Shown here: in pieces, positions 46,937 through 57,192 of the stretch | Layout: each line of letters opens with the position of its first letter | How positions within the stretch are numbered: the stretch's first letter is position 1 | Notes under the pieces: model-generated | Database searches by the model: none | Told to the model about the DNA's origin: nothing | What the model saw: only the letters and a program-made list of their open reading frames with translations | From: Closterium sp. NIES-65 | Lineage: Eukaryota; Streptophyta; Zygnematophyceae; Desmidiales; Closteriaceae | NCBI GenBank assembly: GCA_948144175.1 | Contig: CANXME010000532.1 | Location: forward strand, 2,355,001 to 2,419,000 | Direction: 5' to 3' | DNA length: 64,000 nt | Program-made: the position numbers and the translations under genes

Positions 46937-49900
46937 ATGGCCACCCCCAATGTTCTCACTTTTGACGCTGAGGGGAGGGCCATTGACTTTGCCGTCTGGA
47001 TCGAGGACCTGCAGCTGTACTTACTGTGTGATGCGGTAGATGAGGTCTCTCTCTTTGACTTTGTCTCTGGCGCTGTCCCTGCCCCGCCTGCTGATGCTGA
47101 CTCTGCCGTTCGCTCCAAGTGGGCGACCCGCGATGCTGCTGCACGTCTTGCTGTGCGTCGCCACCTCCCTTCCTCTGAGCGTGCCCACTTTAGTCAGTGC
47201 AAGACCGCTCAGGCCTTGTACGACGCTGTAGTTGCGCGCTACTCCTCCCCTTCCTCCGCTACCCTTAGCCGCCTCATGCTACCGTTTCTCTTCCCTGACC
47301 TCGCTTCCTTTCCCACTGTCGCTGACCTCGTTACCCACCTCCGCGCTAGTGACACCCGCTACCGCGCTGCCCTTCCTGCTGAGTTCCGCGCTGCGAACCC
47401 TCCTCCCATGTACATCACTCTCTACTTTCTCGTCACCCGTCTCCCTGAGTCCCTTCGTGTCGTTAGGGACCAGTTTCTCTCTGTCTGTCCCACCACTCTC
47501 ACTGTCGACCTCCTTGAGGAGTCCCTGCTAGCGGCTGAGAAGAGTATTGTCGCTGTAGGGGCCTCTCGGGGTGACCCTCGCACCCCCATCTTTGAGGGGT
47601 GTGGTCCCTCCCCCCTGCTGCCCTCTGTCGCCTCTGCCGCTGCGGCCGACCTCGTTGGTTTTGAGTCGGTCGGCGCGGCGTCTGCCCCCAGTGGCAGACG
47701 CCGCACTGGCAAGGGCAAGGGGGGCAAGGGAGCGGGTGGAGCCAGAGGGGGCGGTGGAGGAGGCGGTGGGGGTGGAGGGGGGAGTGGGGGTGGCGGGGGG
47801 GGTGGTGGCGGGAGTGGAGGTAGTAGTGGCGGCGGTGGAGGCGGAGGTGGCGGCGGAGGTGGTAGCGGAGGAGGCGGTGGGAGCGGTGGGAGCGACGGTC
47901 CTGGTGGGGGAGGTGGCGGTGGCGACGGGGGTGGCGGTGGAGGCGGGGGTGGCGGTGGAGGAGGGGGTCGGAGTGGCTCGTCCCAGCGGAGCAGCTCTGG
48001 GGGTGGTCAGCGCCAGCAGCAGCAGCAGCAGCAGCCGCAGCAGCAGCCGCAGCAGCAGCAGCGCTCTCGCACCGTCCCCGGCCCTCAGCAGCTCCGTGAG
48101 TGGTACTTGCAGCGTCAGCGCGGTGGTGCGCTTGGTCCCTGCCCCTACGTTCTTCGCACTGGTGACCGTGCAGGGGAGAGGTGTGGAGGCGCCCACACAG
48201 CCCGTCGCTGCTTTGGCCGCCTGACCGACGCCTGGCGTCAGCAGTTTCCGGAGGCCGCTGAGATCCCCCGCTGGGGAGAGCTGTCTAGGGCTGGTGTAGC
48301 TATTTATGATCTTGATTTTGATGCTATTCTCTCTGCTATGTATGCTGTGACTGGTAGTGATGAGGATGACTGTTACCGGTGTTTCCCGCCCGACCCGGGC
48401 ATTGGTACTGCCGCGTCAGGTACTAGTGAGGCTGCTGCTCTAGGTGCCAGTGCGTCTGTGCTTTCAGGTACTGGTGAGTCCGCCCTCTCAGGTACTGTGT
48501 CGGCTTCGGCCTCTCACACCTTCACCCTTGACTCTGGAGCGTCTCGCTCCTTCTTTAGGGACCGCACCACTCTCACGCCGCTGAGTCGGCCTGTTGCGGT
48601 GTCCCTGGCGGACCCCTCTGGGGGGCCTGTCCTGTCTCGCTTCTCCACTGTCCTCCCGTGTCCGGCGGCCCCCTCTGGCACCCTGACTGGTCTCTACCTC
48701 CCCTCGTTCTCGACGAACTTGGTGAGTGGTGCTGACCTCCAGGATGCAGGTGTCCACCAGTTCACTCCTGCTCGTCAGCGGGTGACCCACTGTACGGAGG
48801 CGGATACAGGTCGCCACCTGGCTACGTTTACACGTCGGCCGGGGTCGAGCCTGTACACACTGACCACTGCTTCTCCTCCAGGTACTGCGTCTGGTAGGGC
48901 CCCTTTGTCTGGTCAGGTGTTTGCTGCAGCGTCCAGGTCTGGTCCTGAGTCTGCCCCTTGTTCGTGTCGTCGTCTGTCTCACGAGACCCTCCTCTGGCAC
49001 CACCGCCTTGGCCACCCCTCTCTGCTTCGGCTCAGAGGCATGGCCTCGCGGGTCCTTGTGTCTGGTCTTCCCCGGTCCCTCCCTCCCCTTCCTCCGGGCC
49101 CTGGCCCTGCCTGTGTCCCCTGTGTCGAGGGGCGCCAGCGTGCTGCCCCTCACTCCTCCCAGTTTCCTCCGACAGAGGCCCCGTTGCAGACGCTTCACAT
49201 GGACGTGTGGGGCCCAGCCCGCGTCCGTGGACAGGGTCAGGAGCGCTACTTCCTGCTGGTGGTTGACGACTACTCGCGTTACACCACAGTCTTCCCCTTG
49301 CGCAGCAAGGGTGAGGTCACTCAGGTGTTGATCGACTGGATCCGCGCAACTCGTCTTCAGCTTCGGAGAAGCTTTGGCTCTGACTTCCCTGTTTTGCGTC
49401 TGCACTCGGACAGAGGCGGAGAGTTCTCCTCTGCCCTCCTGAGTGCCTACTGTCGTGTGCGAGGCATCCGTCAGACCTTCACGCTTCCGGACTCACCACA
49501 GCAGAATGGGATCGCTGAGCTCCGCATTGGCATGGTCATGGACGTCGCTCGTACGTCCATGATGCATGCGGCTGCTCCCCATTTTCTGTGGCCGTTTGCG
49601 GTCAGGTACGCTGCGCACCAGATCAACCTCCACCCCAGGGTCTCTCGACCGGAGACCTCCCCAGCTCTGTTGTGGACGGGGAAGGTTGGCAATGCGTCGG
49701 CGTTCCGGGTCTGGGGATCTCGGGCGTTTGTTCGCGACCTGTCTGCGGACAAGCTGTCCCCTCGTGCTTCTCCCTGCGTCTTCCTCGGGTTCCCCCCCGA
49801 CGCCCCTGGGTGGCAGTTTTACCACCCCACCTCTCGACGTGTTCTGTCCTCCCAGGATGTCACGTTCGACGAGTCGGTACCCTACTACCGCCTCTTCCCC

Positions 49901-52864
49901 TACCGCACTCCGTCCCTCCCCCCACCCCCGCTCTTCTTGGTACCAGGTCCCCCCCCAGTAGTCCCCCTCCCCCCTCAGGGTCCTGCCCCTTCAGGTGTGT
50001 CTCAGGTAGACGCGGTCGAGCCTGTCGAGGTCACTGGTGACTCCGGTGCTGCTGCGGGAGCTGAGCCTGGGGGTGCGGAGTCTAGGGGTGCTGAGCCTGG
50101 GGGTGCTGAGCCTGGGGGTGCGGAGTCTGGGGGTGCTGGGCCTGGGGGTGCTGAGCCTGGGGGTGCTGTGTCTGGGGGTACTGAGCCTGGGGGTGCTGAG
50201 CCTGGGGGTGCTGAGCCTGGAGGTGCCGAGCCTGGAGGTGCTGTGCCTGGGGGTGCTTCGTCTCGCCGGGAGCCGCTCTCTCCACAGGAGCTGCGTGAGT
50301 GGTTTGCCCGGCGCTGGAGGCGTGCCGCTGGTGCTGGTGGTTCTTCGGCTGCGGAGGGCGCTGCTGCCACGCGACCTGGCGGTGCTCGTCCTGTGGGTGC
50401 TGGAGCTGCTGGGTCTGAGGGTTCTCCTGGAGCTGGTCCTGCTGAGGACGTTGACGCTGAGCCTGCGATTGGTGGTCCGACTGACGGTGCTCCTGGTGCT
50501 GCTGCTGGAGGTTCTGGAGCTTCTGGTGGTTCTGCTGGAGGTGCTGCTGGAGTGGGTGCTCCGGCCGGAGCTGCTGGTTCTGTTCCTGCTGTTTCTGGCG
50601 TCGCCGCGCGGTCTCGACCGTACTTCGTTCCGCTCCTGGAGCAGGTTCTTGGTCTTGCTCCTCCTCCTCCTCCCTTAGAGGGTCCGCAGCCTGTCCAATC
50701 ACAGCCACAGCTAGAGCCTGCCTCCCCTTTGCCTGCTCCTTCTCCCTACGCTGGTCCGACTGGAGGCCTTACTGAGCGTCGTGAGCCTGCGTCTCGTCCT
50801 GCGTCACCTGTTCGTACTGAGCGCGCTAGTGGTCGCGGGTCGCGTCAGCGTCCTCCTCCTGTCCCTGGCACGCACCGGATGTCACTGCGTCCGTCCACTG
50901 CTCCTCTGCGTGCCCCTTTGCCTTCTCCTCCTGCTTCCTCTCTTCCTGCTCTTGCCGACCCGGAGTCGGACTCTCTTCGTGCTGCCAGTCCTACTGTCAC
51001 GCGTCTCCTTGCTACTGCTGTCACTGACCCTTCCTTCGAGTCGTCTGCTGCGTCTGCCCTTGTCACTGAGCTTGTCGACTTTGCTGCGCGCTGTCGTCTA
51101 GACTACGCTGCTCGTCTTGTCGCTGAGTCTGAGTCCGCCTGTCCTCCGTCCGTCGGGGGTGAGTGTGCCCTTGGCACGGACGTCCTAGAGGACAGGCAGG
51201 AGGAGTTCCAGTGTCTAGCCGCTGCTTCACCTCGTCTCGCGTCTGTACTGCTAGCCCCTGAGGGAGACCCGGATGCACTAGACATCCCGACTCCGCGTTC
51301 TTACGCGGAGGCCGTAGAGGGTCCCTACTCCTCTCAGTGGCAGGCAGCTATGGATGCAGAGATGGCTTCCTGGAAGTCCACAGGCACCTACGTTGACGCG
51401 GTTCCCCCTCCTGGGGCGAACATCGTCAGTGGCATGTGGATCTTCAGGGTGAAGCGGCCGCCGGGCTCGCCGCGTGTCTTCAAGGCGCGTTACGTGGCTC
51501 GTGGCTTCAGTCAGCGGCAGGGAGTTGACTACTTTCAGACCTTCTCTCCCACCCCGAAGATGACCACTCTTCGGGTGCTGCTGCACATTGCCGCTCAGCG
51601 CGACTACGAGCTTCACTCTCTCGACTTCAGCACTGCGTTCCTGCAGGGTAGCCTGCACGAGGAGATCTGGCTGCGCCGTCCGCCTGGCTTCACTGGGACT
51701 TTCCCTCCTGGCACCCAGTGGAGCCTCCGACGGCCAGTCTACGGTCTCCGCCAGGCACCGCGTGAGTGGCACGACACACTGAGGACTACGCTTGCGGCTC
51801 TTGGGTTTGCTCCTTCTACTGCTGACCCGTCGCTGTTTCTTCGCACCGACACTTCCCTGCCGCCGTTCTACATCCTCGTGTACGTCGACGACTTGGTCTT
51901 TGCCACAGCGGACACTGCTGGACTCGCCTACGTGAAGTCCGAGCTGCTGAAGAGACACACGTGCACAGACCTGGGTGAACTGCGCAGCTACCTTGGCTTG
52001 CAGATCACTCGGGACAGAGCACGCCGCACCATTACCCTGACTCAGTCACACATGGTGCAGCAGGTTCTTCAGCGCTTCGGCTTCACGTACTCCTCGCCTC
52101 AGGCCACTCCTCTGCCTACTCGCCACTCACTCTCAGCTCTGCCTTCGGATGAGTCCGTAGAGTCGAGTGGTCCGTATGCAGAGCTTGTTGGCTGCCTCAT
52201 GTACCTGATGACCTGCACACGACCTGACCTTGCATACCCTCTGAGCATCCTTGCACGCTATGTTGCTCCTGGGAGACAACGACCAGAGCACATGGCTGCA
52301 GCGAAGAGGGTATTGCGCTACCTGTGCAGTACGTCGGGCATGGGGCTAGTGCTTGGAGGGCGGAGTCCAGTGGTCCTTACTGGGCACGCAGACGCTTCTT
52401 GGGCTGACGACCAGGCTACGCAGCGGTCGTCACAGGGTTACACCTTCAGCCTTGGTTCCGGCTCTGTCTCGTGGCGGTCTACTCGCTCGTCTTCGGTTCT
52501 CGGCTCCAGTTGTGAGGCTGAGATCTACGCCGGGGCCATGGCTGCACAGGAGCTTCGCTGGCTCACCTACCTGCTGACTGACCTTGGAGAGCTGCCTCGT
52601 TCTCCTCCAGTGCTGTACGTAGACAACAAGGCCATGTTGGCCTTGTGTCGAGAGCAGCGCTTGGAGCACAGAACGAAGCACATTGCTCTCCGCTACTTCC
52701 TTGCTCGTGAGCTGCAGCAGCGTGGTCAGTTGCGACTTGCTTACGTGGCCTCTGAGGCCAACACTGCTGATGTGTTCACCAAGGCACTTGCGCCTTGCGA
52801 CCATCAGCGCTTTTGTACCCAGCTGGGTCTTGTACCTGTCTTGCCTCACTTGCTCTCTTCTTGA
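46937..52864 (+). CDS. Copia-3 gag-pol polyprotein (1975 aa), open
   Basis: The start is set at MATPNVLTFDAEGR, matching the relatives. Gag includes a Gly-rich run (about residues 260-350), a Gln run and the Cys/His cluster CGGAHTARRC. Protease [12 protein letters not shown] follows. The integrase has HHRLGHPS...[21 protein letters not shown] and [12 protein letters not shown]. The linker has about 15 PGGAE-type pentads. RT has [18 protein letters not shown] and YVDDLVFAT near 1648, and RNase H has [10 protein letters not shown]. From about residue 1447 the sequence switches from Copia-1-like to Copia-2-like variants (see findings). Confidence 0.93.
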   Translation: MATPNVLTFDAEGRAIDFAVWIEDLQLYLLCDAVDEVSLFDFVSGAVPAPPADADSAVRSKWATRDAAARLAVRRHLPSSERAHFSQCKTAQALYDAVVARYSSPSSATLSRLMLPFLFPDLASFPTVADLVTHLRASDTRYRAALPAEFRAANPPPMYITLYFLVTRLPESLRVVRDQFLSVCPTTLTVDLLEESLLAAEKSIVAVGASRGDPRTPIFEGCGPSPLLPSVASAAAADLVGFESVGAASAPSGRRRTGKGKGGKGAGGARGGGGGGGGGGGGSGGGGGGGGGSGGSSGGGGGGGGGGGGSGGGGGSGGSDGPGGGGGGGDGGGGGGGGGGGGGGRSGSSQRSSSGGGQRQQQQQQQPQQQPQQQQRSRTVPGPQQLREWYLQRQRGGALGPCPYVLRTGDRAGERCGGAHTARRCFGRLTDAWRQQFPEAAEIPRWGELSRAGVAIYDLDFDAILSAMYAVTGSDEDDCYRCFPPDPGIGTAASGTSEAAALGASASVLSGTGESALSGTVSASASHTFTLDSGASRSFFRDRTTLTPLSRPVAVSLADPSGGPVLSRFSTVLPCPAAPSGTLTGLYLPSFSTNLVSGADLQDAGVHQFTPARQRVTHCTEADTGRHLATFTRRPGSSLYTLTTASPPGTASGRAPLSGQVFAAASRSGPESAPCSCRRLSHETLLWHHRLGHPSLLRLRGMASRVLVSGLPRSLPPLPPGPGPACVPCVEGRQRAAPHSSQFPPTEAPLQTLHMDVWGPARVRGQGQERYFLLVVDDYSRYTTVFPLRSKGEVTQVLIDWIRATRLQLRRSFGSDFPVLRLHSDRGGEFSSALLSAYCRVRGIRQTFTLPDSPQQNGIAELRIGMVMDVARTSMMHAAAPHFLWPFAVRYAAHQINLHPRVSRPETSPALLWTGKVGNASAFRVWGSRAFVRDLSADKLSPRASPCVFLGFPPDAPGWQFYHPTSRRVLSSQDVTFDESVPYYRLFPYRTPSLPPPPLFLVPGPPPVVPLPPQGPAPSGVSQVDAVEPVEVTGDSGAAAGAEPGGAESRGAEPGGAEPGGAESGGAGPGGAEPGGAVSGGTEPGGAEPGGAEPGGAEPGGAVPGGASSRREPLSPQELREWFARRWRRAAGAGGSSAAEGAAATRPGGARPVGAGAAGSEGSPGAGPAEDVDAEPAIGGPTDGAPGAAAGGSGASGGSAGGAAGVGAPAGAAGSVPAVSGVAARSRPYFVPLLEQVLGLAPPPPPLEGPQPVQSQPQLEPASPLPAPSPYAGPTGGLTERREPASRPASPVRTERASGRGSRQRPPPVPGTHRMSLRPSTAPLRAPLPSPPASSLPALADPESDSLRAASPTVTRLLATAVTDPSFESSAASALVTELVDFAARCRLDYAARLVAESESACPPSVGGECALGTDVLEDRQEEFQCLAAASPRLASVLLAPEGDPDALDIPTPRSYAEAVEGPYSSQWQAAMDAEMASWKSTGTYVDAVPPPGANIVSGMWIFRVKRPPGSPRVFKARYVARGFSQRQGVDYFQTFSPTPKMTTLRVLLHIAAQRDYELHSLDFSTAFLQGSLHEEIWLRRPPGFTGTFPPGTQWSLRRPVYGLRQAPREWHDTLRTTLAALGFAPSTADPSLFLRTDTSLPPFYILVYVDDLVFATADTAGLAYVKSELLKRHTCTDLGELRSYLGLQITRDRARRTITLTQSHMVQQVLQRFGFTYSSPQATPLPTRHSLSALPSDESVESSGPYAELVGCLMYLMTCTRPDLAYPLSILARYVAPGRQRPEHMAAAKRVLRYLCSTSGMGLVLGGRSPVVLTGHADASWADDQATQRSSQGYTFSLGSGSVSWRSTRSSSVLGSSCEAEIYAGAMAAQELRWLTYLLTDLGELPRSPPVLYVDNKAMLALCREQRLEHRTKHIALRYFLARELQQRGQLRLAYVASEANTADVFTKALAPCDHQRFCTQLGLVPVLPHLLSS

Positions 52865-53068
52865 CTTTACTTGTACTTTGACATATATATACCTGCTCTT
52901 GCTTGTCTAGTTTTATATATATGTCTGTACTCCTGCATGTGAACTGGCCTCTGGCCTTGCTCTTGTGCTCGGACTGTGTGGTGACTTTGTGATCCACCCT
53001 GAGCTTGCTTTGCTTTGCTTGACTGGTCTTGTAACCCCTTGTTCTCCCCCACTTTGCCTATGGGGGTG

Positions 53069-53198
53069 TGTCAGATTATTATAGCTGATGCATGTTTGTA
53101 GGCTGTAGTGGGGTAGCACATATGGGGTACAGTTTGCTAGGGTTGTATTTGTACCCAACTCTGACTTAGTCAATTCATTCCTGTTCATTCCTTTCACA
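53069..53198 (+). repeat. Copia-3 3' LTR
   Basis: 130 bp, one difference from the 5' LTR, followed by target copy TAACC. Confidence 0.94.
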
Positions 53199-53203
53199 TA
53201 ACC

Positions 53204-53309
53204 GTTACCACTGTACTTTCGTTATATATTCTTCGCTCATGCCTTCGCTCATTGGACTCTTGCTTCGATAGTGCAATTCTCGCTCGCTCACCCAATTGCA
53301 CACGTAACA
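53204..53309 (+). repeat. Gypsy-2 3' LTR, second part
   Basis: Resumes the LTR interrupted at 45892 (GTTACCACTGTACTTTCG ... CACGTAACA). It contains the CGTTATATATTC motif seen in the Gypsy-1 LTR and ends next to target copy CACTG. Confidence 0.85.
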
Positions 53310-53314
53310 CACTG

Positions 53315-53592
53315 CCTGCGTCAGCAAACAGTGCAATGAGTCAGCGGGCAAGAAAAAAAAAAAAAAAAAAAAAAAAAAAACCCGTCGGAAGGCATGCATT
53401 CGGAAGACATCAACCCTAAAACTTGAATGTTGAGGCTCCCGGATGGCATGCAGTCCGAATGGGTTTTAGTTTTATGTGCCCGCGGTCAGAATGCTGACTC
53501 ACTCGTTAGCGTCGCCTAGCAAAACGGCAGCGCTACCGATGCTACCGAGTGAGATGTATTTTGAAATTACCGCTGCTAGTTTACCTTAGGTT
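53315..53592. other. Host segment with a poly-A run
   Basis: Non-element DNA between Gypsy-2 and Copia-4. It has an A run of about 28 at 53353-53380 followed by CCCGTCGGAAGGCATGCATT, and two related GGCATGCA motifs about 55 bp apart. No gene was recognised. It may be an intron or 3' flank of the minus-strand deacetylase gene to the right. Confidence 0.4.
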
Positions 53593-54028
53593 TGTTGGGA
53601 ACAATAAATCTTAAGCGCCTCTGTCGTGTCGAAACTCTGGATACAAAAGCGAAGCACTCCGAATCGAAGCATCGCGAGTCAACCCTCGGAGGTTGGGGGT
53701 AACCGCCTGGAGGTTACGCGAAGGTCAAAGGTCAGCGACCTTTGACTTGACCAATACAGCGCGACAGCAAGGACACACAACTGACTCGACATTGAGCAGT
53801 TGCCCGAGTCGCACCGTATCGAATCGCAACAGCAATACAGTTATTATATCTATTCGTATTCCTTGTACTCTTATATAAAGCCTTGTATTTGCTTGTTTTA
53901 ATCAACTTACTTTGCCCTCACATACCAGCGCAATGTGGTTCAATCACTCTTTACTTCAACGTTTCCGCTATTACAATCCTACTCAGTCTTTAACTCTACA
54001 AAGATCCTTAGGGCTTCTCAGCCCAACA
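53593..54028 (+). repeat. Copia-4 5' LTR
   Basis: 436 bp. It contains a perfect 10-bp inverted repeat around AGC (53724-53746) and a TATATAAAG element near 53872 that is a plausible TATA box. Confidence 0.92.
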
Positions 54029-54087
54029 TGGTATGAGAGAAGTTAGAGTTAAAATTATTATTAAGCAAGCCTTACATCAAAGAAGAC

Positions 54088-55729
54088 ATGTCAACCAGAA
54101 AGGAGAGGAGCTCTTCCAACGGCTCTCCCGGTACTACTCCTACCCCACCACCTATCTCTGGCCTACAGACAGAGGAAGGGACTACCACGAGACCAGCAGC
54201 TGGGTCCACGGAAACGCCAGCAGGCATTGATCCAAACATGATGGAGAAATTTTTCTCCTTCATGTCCTTCTATGAGCAGCACCAGCAAGGAGTATCTGCG
54301 CAGTCAAACAACAGCAACAACAACAACGTGACTCCTATGAGTCTCGACGGCTCATCCTACGCACGCGGGATTCAACAACAACAACAGCAGCCTACCTTTG
54401 CGCCGTACGAGCCCCAACGTGGCTCCGTCAGCTTCATGCCGCAACCGCAACCTGCATCAGGACAAGAAAGGACATTGGATGCGTTACAAGTCCAATCGCA
54501 ATTCGCGCATGTCCTAAAACTGCAAACGACAAAGCCTTTCGACGGCAAAGATTTCTTCACCTGGTCATTCGAGTTTGAACTGATGATGGAAGGAGCACAA
54601 ATTCTCGGCTTCTTCGACGGGTCCCTGCCATACCCAACAAACGGGACACAATATGAGAAGCAGCAATATACATATCAGTCAATGATGGCGTACACTATTC
54701 TGCTGAGGAACGTCACCCCAACCCAGCAGCAGAACATCAGGACTTACCGAGGCTACGGCAACTCCGTGGAGCTCGCGTACAACCACCTGAAGAATCTGTA
54801 TCAAGCAACAGACAGCGTAAATCAAAGCAGGTTAATGGCGCAGTTGACAACAATTGAAATGAAACCAGGCGAGAAAGGCATGGCCTATATCAGCCGCTGT
54901 CGCGAACTACGCGACAGAATTCTTCGATGCGGAGGGTCAATCTCCGAAGACGCCTTTGTCACGGTGGTCATTGGCGGTCTTGGCCCCCACTGGCGCTCCA
55001 CTCGCGCCATACTACGAGCACACGGGAGGATCTCCGAAGCGGCACTCTGCGCCGAAATCCACGCCGAGCAGCAAGATATGGACCTGCAAGAAGAAAGGCA
55101 CAAGAAGTCATTAGCACCAGAGTTTGCGTTTCACACTCAGCGACGATACAACAATCGACAACATCAACAAGTGAAGACAGTACCTCCATTCTGTCACATC
55201 TGTAAAACTTCGGGTCACCCTCGCACACACTGCCCATCTCGTCAGCAGTCGACGACACCACAGCGACAACTCCGGCCTTCAAGCTCCCAAGTTGCTTCAA
55301 CGCAAGCAACTCCGACAACCGCACACCAAGCTTCAACGACTTCATCTGGACAACCTGCACAAGGAGCACGGAATATTGTCAACTGCATGGTCAAGATAAA
55401 CGACTCTTGCACAACTGCGTCACCACCATACTACTCACCCGAAGATCAACTTGACAACAGCACGCCTCGCCGCGAATCTCTTCAACCGAACCCAACGTAC
55501 GCCGCCATCGCTCAAAGCGAACCGTCTGGTCAAGACACTTGGTTCTTGGATAGTTGCTGCGGGCAACACATGTGCTCCTCCGGGGGCTTCGTACAACGCG
55601 AACATCGACTCCAGCGAGAAGTAGTCATCACGGTCGCCAACAATCAAAACATGCGCACACGACGACAAGGAGTGGTACAGCTTCAGTCAAGAGAAACAAA
55701 CGTCATACTGCACATGTCAAAGGTACTCA
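54088..55729 (+). pseudogene. Copia-4 Gag and start of protease, cut by a nested insertion
   Basis: The frame opens at MSTRKERSSSNGSPG. A Ser/Thr/Pro/Gln-rich N-terminus leads into a UBN2-type Gag domain (TKPFDGKDFFTWSFEFELMM ... LAYNHLKNLYQATDSVNQSR ... MKPGEKGMAYISRC). A canonical knuckle CHICKTSGHPRTHC follows, then a protease-like segment WFLDSCCGQHMC. The continuation lies beyond the nested element at 57193. Confidence 0.82.
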
Positions 55730-55975
55730 TGTCAAGAATAATATATATTTCTATATATTGTTTTTGTAACTGCCTGTAGTGTAGACTAGTGTAGTTATAT
55801 AATGTTCTGTTTTGGTGGTGCACCTTTCATTTTGCCTATATGTACTGCTCGCTCTATATTGAAAACCCTCACTTCTCTTTTCAACTTTCTCGACTTACCT
55901 AAACTCACTCGAGCTCAACTCTCGTTCCTAACTAGCTATGGCTCCTAAGCCCAAAGCTTGCTAGTTATTTTGACA
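55730..55975 (+). repeat. 5' LTR of nested non-autonomous element
   Basis: 246 bp, TGTCAAGAATAATATATA...TTATTTTGACA, with its target copy ACTCA on the left. Confidence 0.92.
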
Positions 55976-56946
55976 TGCTATCAGAGAGAGTTACGATCCT
56001 GGCCTTTTTCTTCCGCTGCTACTGAGTGTACTGCACGCCCCGTGGTGTGCCCTTTCATTCGCGGCCCCGCCACCCGCTCGCGGCCCCGCACCTTCTTAAG
56101 CGGCCCCGCCGCCCTACTGTCGCGGCCTCGCCGCCTCTCTGCTGTCGCGGCCCCGCCGCCCTACACTGCGGCCTCGCCGCCCTACTCCTGCGGCCCCGTC
56201 GCCGCCCGTCCCGGCCCGTCGCCGCCCGTACCAGCCCGTCGCCGCCCTTCGCGGCGTCACGTGCCGCCCGTCCCGGCCCGTCGCCGCCCGTGCGGTACCC
56301 GCCCCAGGCACCGATGCCACCTGCGGCCCTGCTCTCTTGCGGCCCCGACCCCGCCCCGGCCATGCCCTGTCGCCAGCCGCGGCACACCGGGGGCACGTGC
56401 ACCGCCCCCCCCCCTTTTCCCGTCACCCGTCGCGGCTCCTTCGGGGGCCGCGACCTGGAAGGGGGGGGCAGCCGTCGCCCCCTCTGCCGCCTGCTTTGGC
56501 GCCCGGGGAGGCCGTGCGTCGGCCCCCCACCTCCCTCCCCCCCCCTCTTCTCCTCCTCCTTTTTTTTTCCCTCTGCTGCAGCTGCCGCTGGGGGGGAGGG
56601 TGTGAGAGTGTGGGGGAGCCTGAGGAGGGACTGGGGGTGGCGAGTGTGGGGGTGATGGGTGATGTCTGTTCCCCTAGCCCTACGGCCCCATTCTCCTCCG
56701 TTTGCCCCCCCCCCCCCCCCCCCCCTCTGCTGCTCCTACAGCAGTGTGAGGGGGATGGGGAGGGGGAGGGGGAGGTTGAGGGGATGTAGGGGGTGATCAA
56801 CCAGAGCCTATCACCTCCTCTCCTCTCTCTCTCCTCTCTCCCTTCTGTTCTCTGTTTTCTGCATTGGTTGTCACTGCTCCTGCTTGGTGTACCCCATTAT
56901 GGGGGCGTTGACTGCATATTCTTCCCTACAGGCACTTATGGGGGCG

Positions 56947-57192
56947 TGTCAAGAATAATATATATTTCTATATATTGTTTTTGTAACTGCCTGTAGTGTA
57001 GACTAGTGTAGTTATATAATGTTCTGTTTTGGTGGTGCACCTTTCATTTTGCCTATATGTACTGCTCGCTCTATAGTGAAAACCCTCACTTCTCTTTTCA
57101 ACTTTCTCGACTTACCTAAACTCACTCGAGCTCAACTCTCGTTCCTAACTAGCTATGGCTCCTAAGCCCAAAGCTTGCTAGTTATTTTGACA
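56947..57192 (+). repeat. 3' LTR of nested non-autonomous element
   Basis: 246 bp, one difference from 55730-55975, followed by target copy ACTCA. Confidence 0.92.

Larger units (their letters stand above)
45893..53198 (+). mobile_element. Copia-3: Ty1/Copia LTR retrotransposon nested in the Gypsy-2 LTR, looks whole
   Basis: 130-bp LTRs at 45893-46022 and 53069-53198 differ at about one position. The target duplication is TAACC (45888-45892 and 53199-53203). The primer-binding site TGGTATCAGAGC is at 46023-46034. The leader has its own GC-rich arrays, and the polyprotein is a single open frame. The 5' part of the coding region is closest to Copia-1b and the 3' part closest to Copia-2, so the element looks recombinant. 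Recent insertion. Confidence 0.93.
32054..53309 (+). mobile_element. Gypsy-2: old, decayed chromovirus hosting three nested elements
   Basis: The element starts TGTAAGGAAAAATCATTTTC at 32054 and ends CACGTAACA at 53309, flanked by the target duplication CACTG (32049-32053 and 53310-53314). Its 5' LTR is incomplete. Its 3' LTR (from 45646) is split by Copia-3. Gag, protease, RT, integrase and chromodomain regions are all recognisable by comparison with Gypsy-1, but the coding part is broken many times (well over ten breaks). The nested insertions are Copia-2 (32472-39992), a non-autonomous element (41184-42586) and Copia-3 (45893-53198). Heavy decay shows it is much older than Gypsy-1. Confidence 0.88.
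55730..57192 (+). mobile_element. Non-autonomous LTR element nested in Copia-4
   Basis: 246-bp LTRs at 55730-55975 and 56947-57192 differ at about one position. The target duplication is ACTCA (55725-55729 and 57193-57197). The primer-binding region starts TGCTATCAGAGAG at 55976. The 970-bp interior is non-coding: GCGGCCCCGCCGCCC-type repeats, then C-rich runs, then a GCTGCAGCTGCCGCTG segment also found in the other two non-autonomous elements. There is no gag or pol. The youngest event at this locus. Confidence 0.9.
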
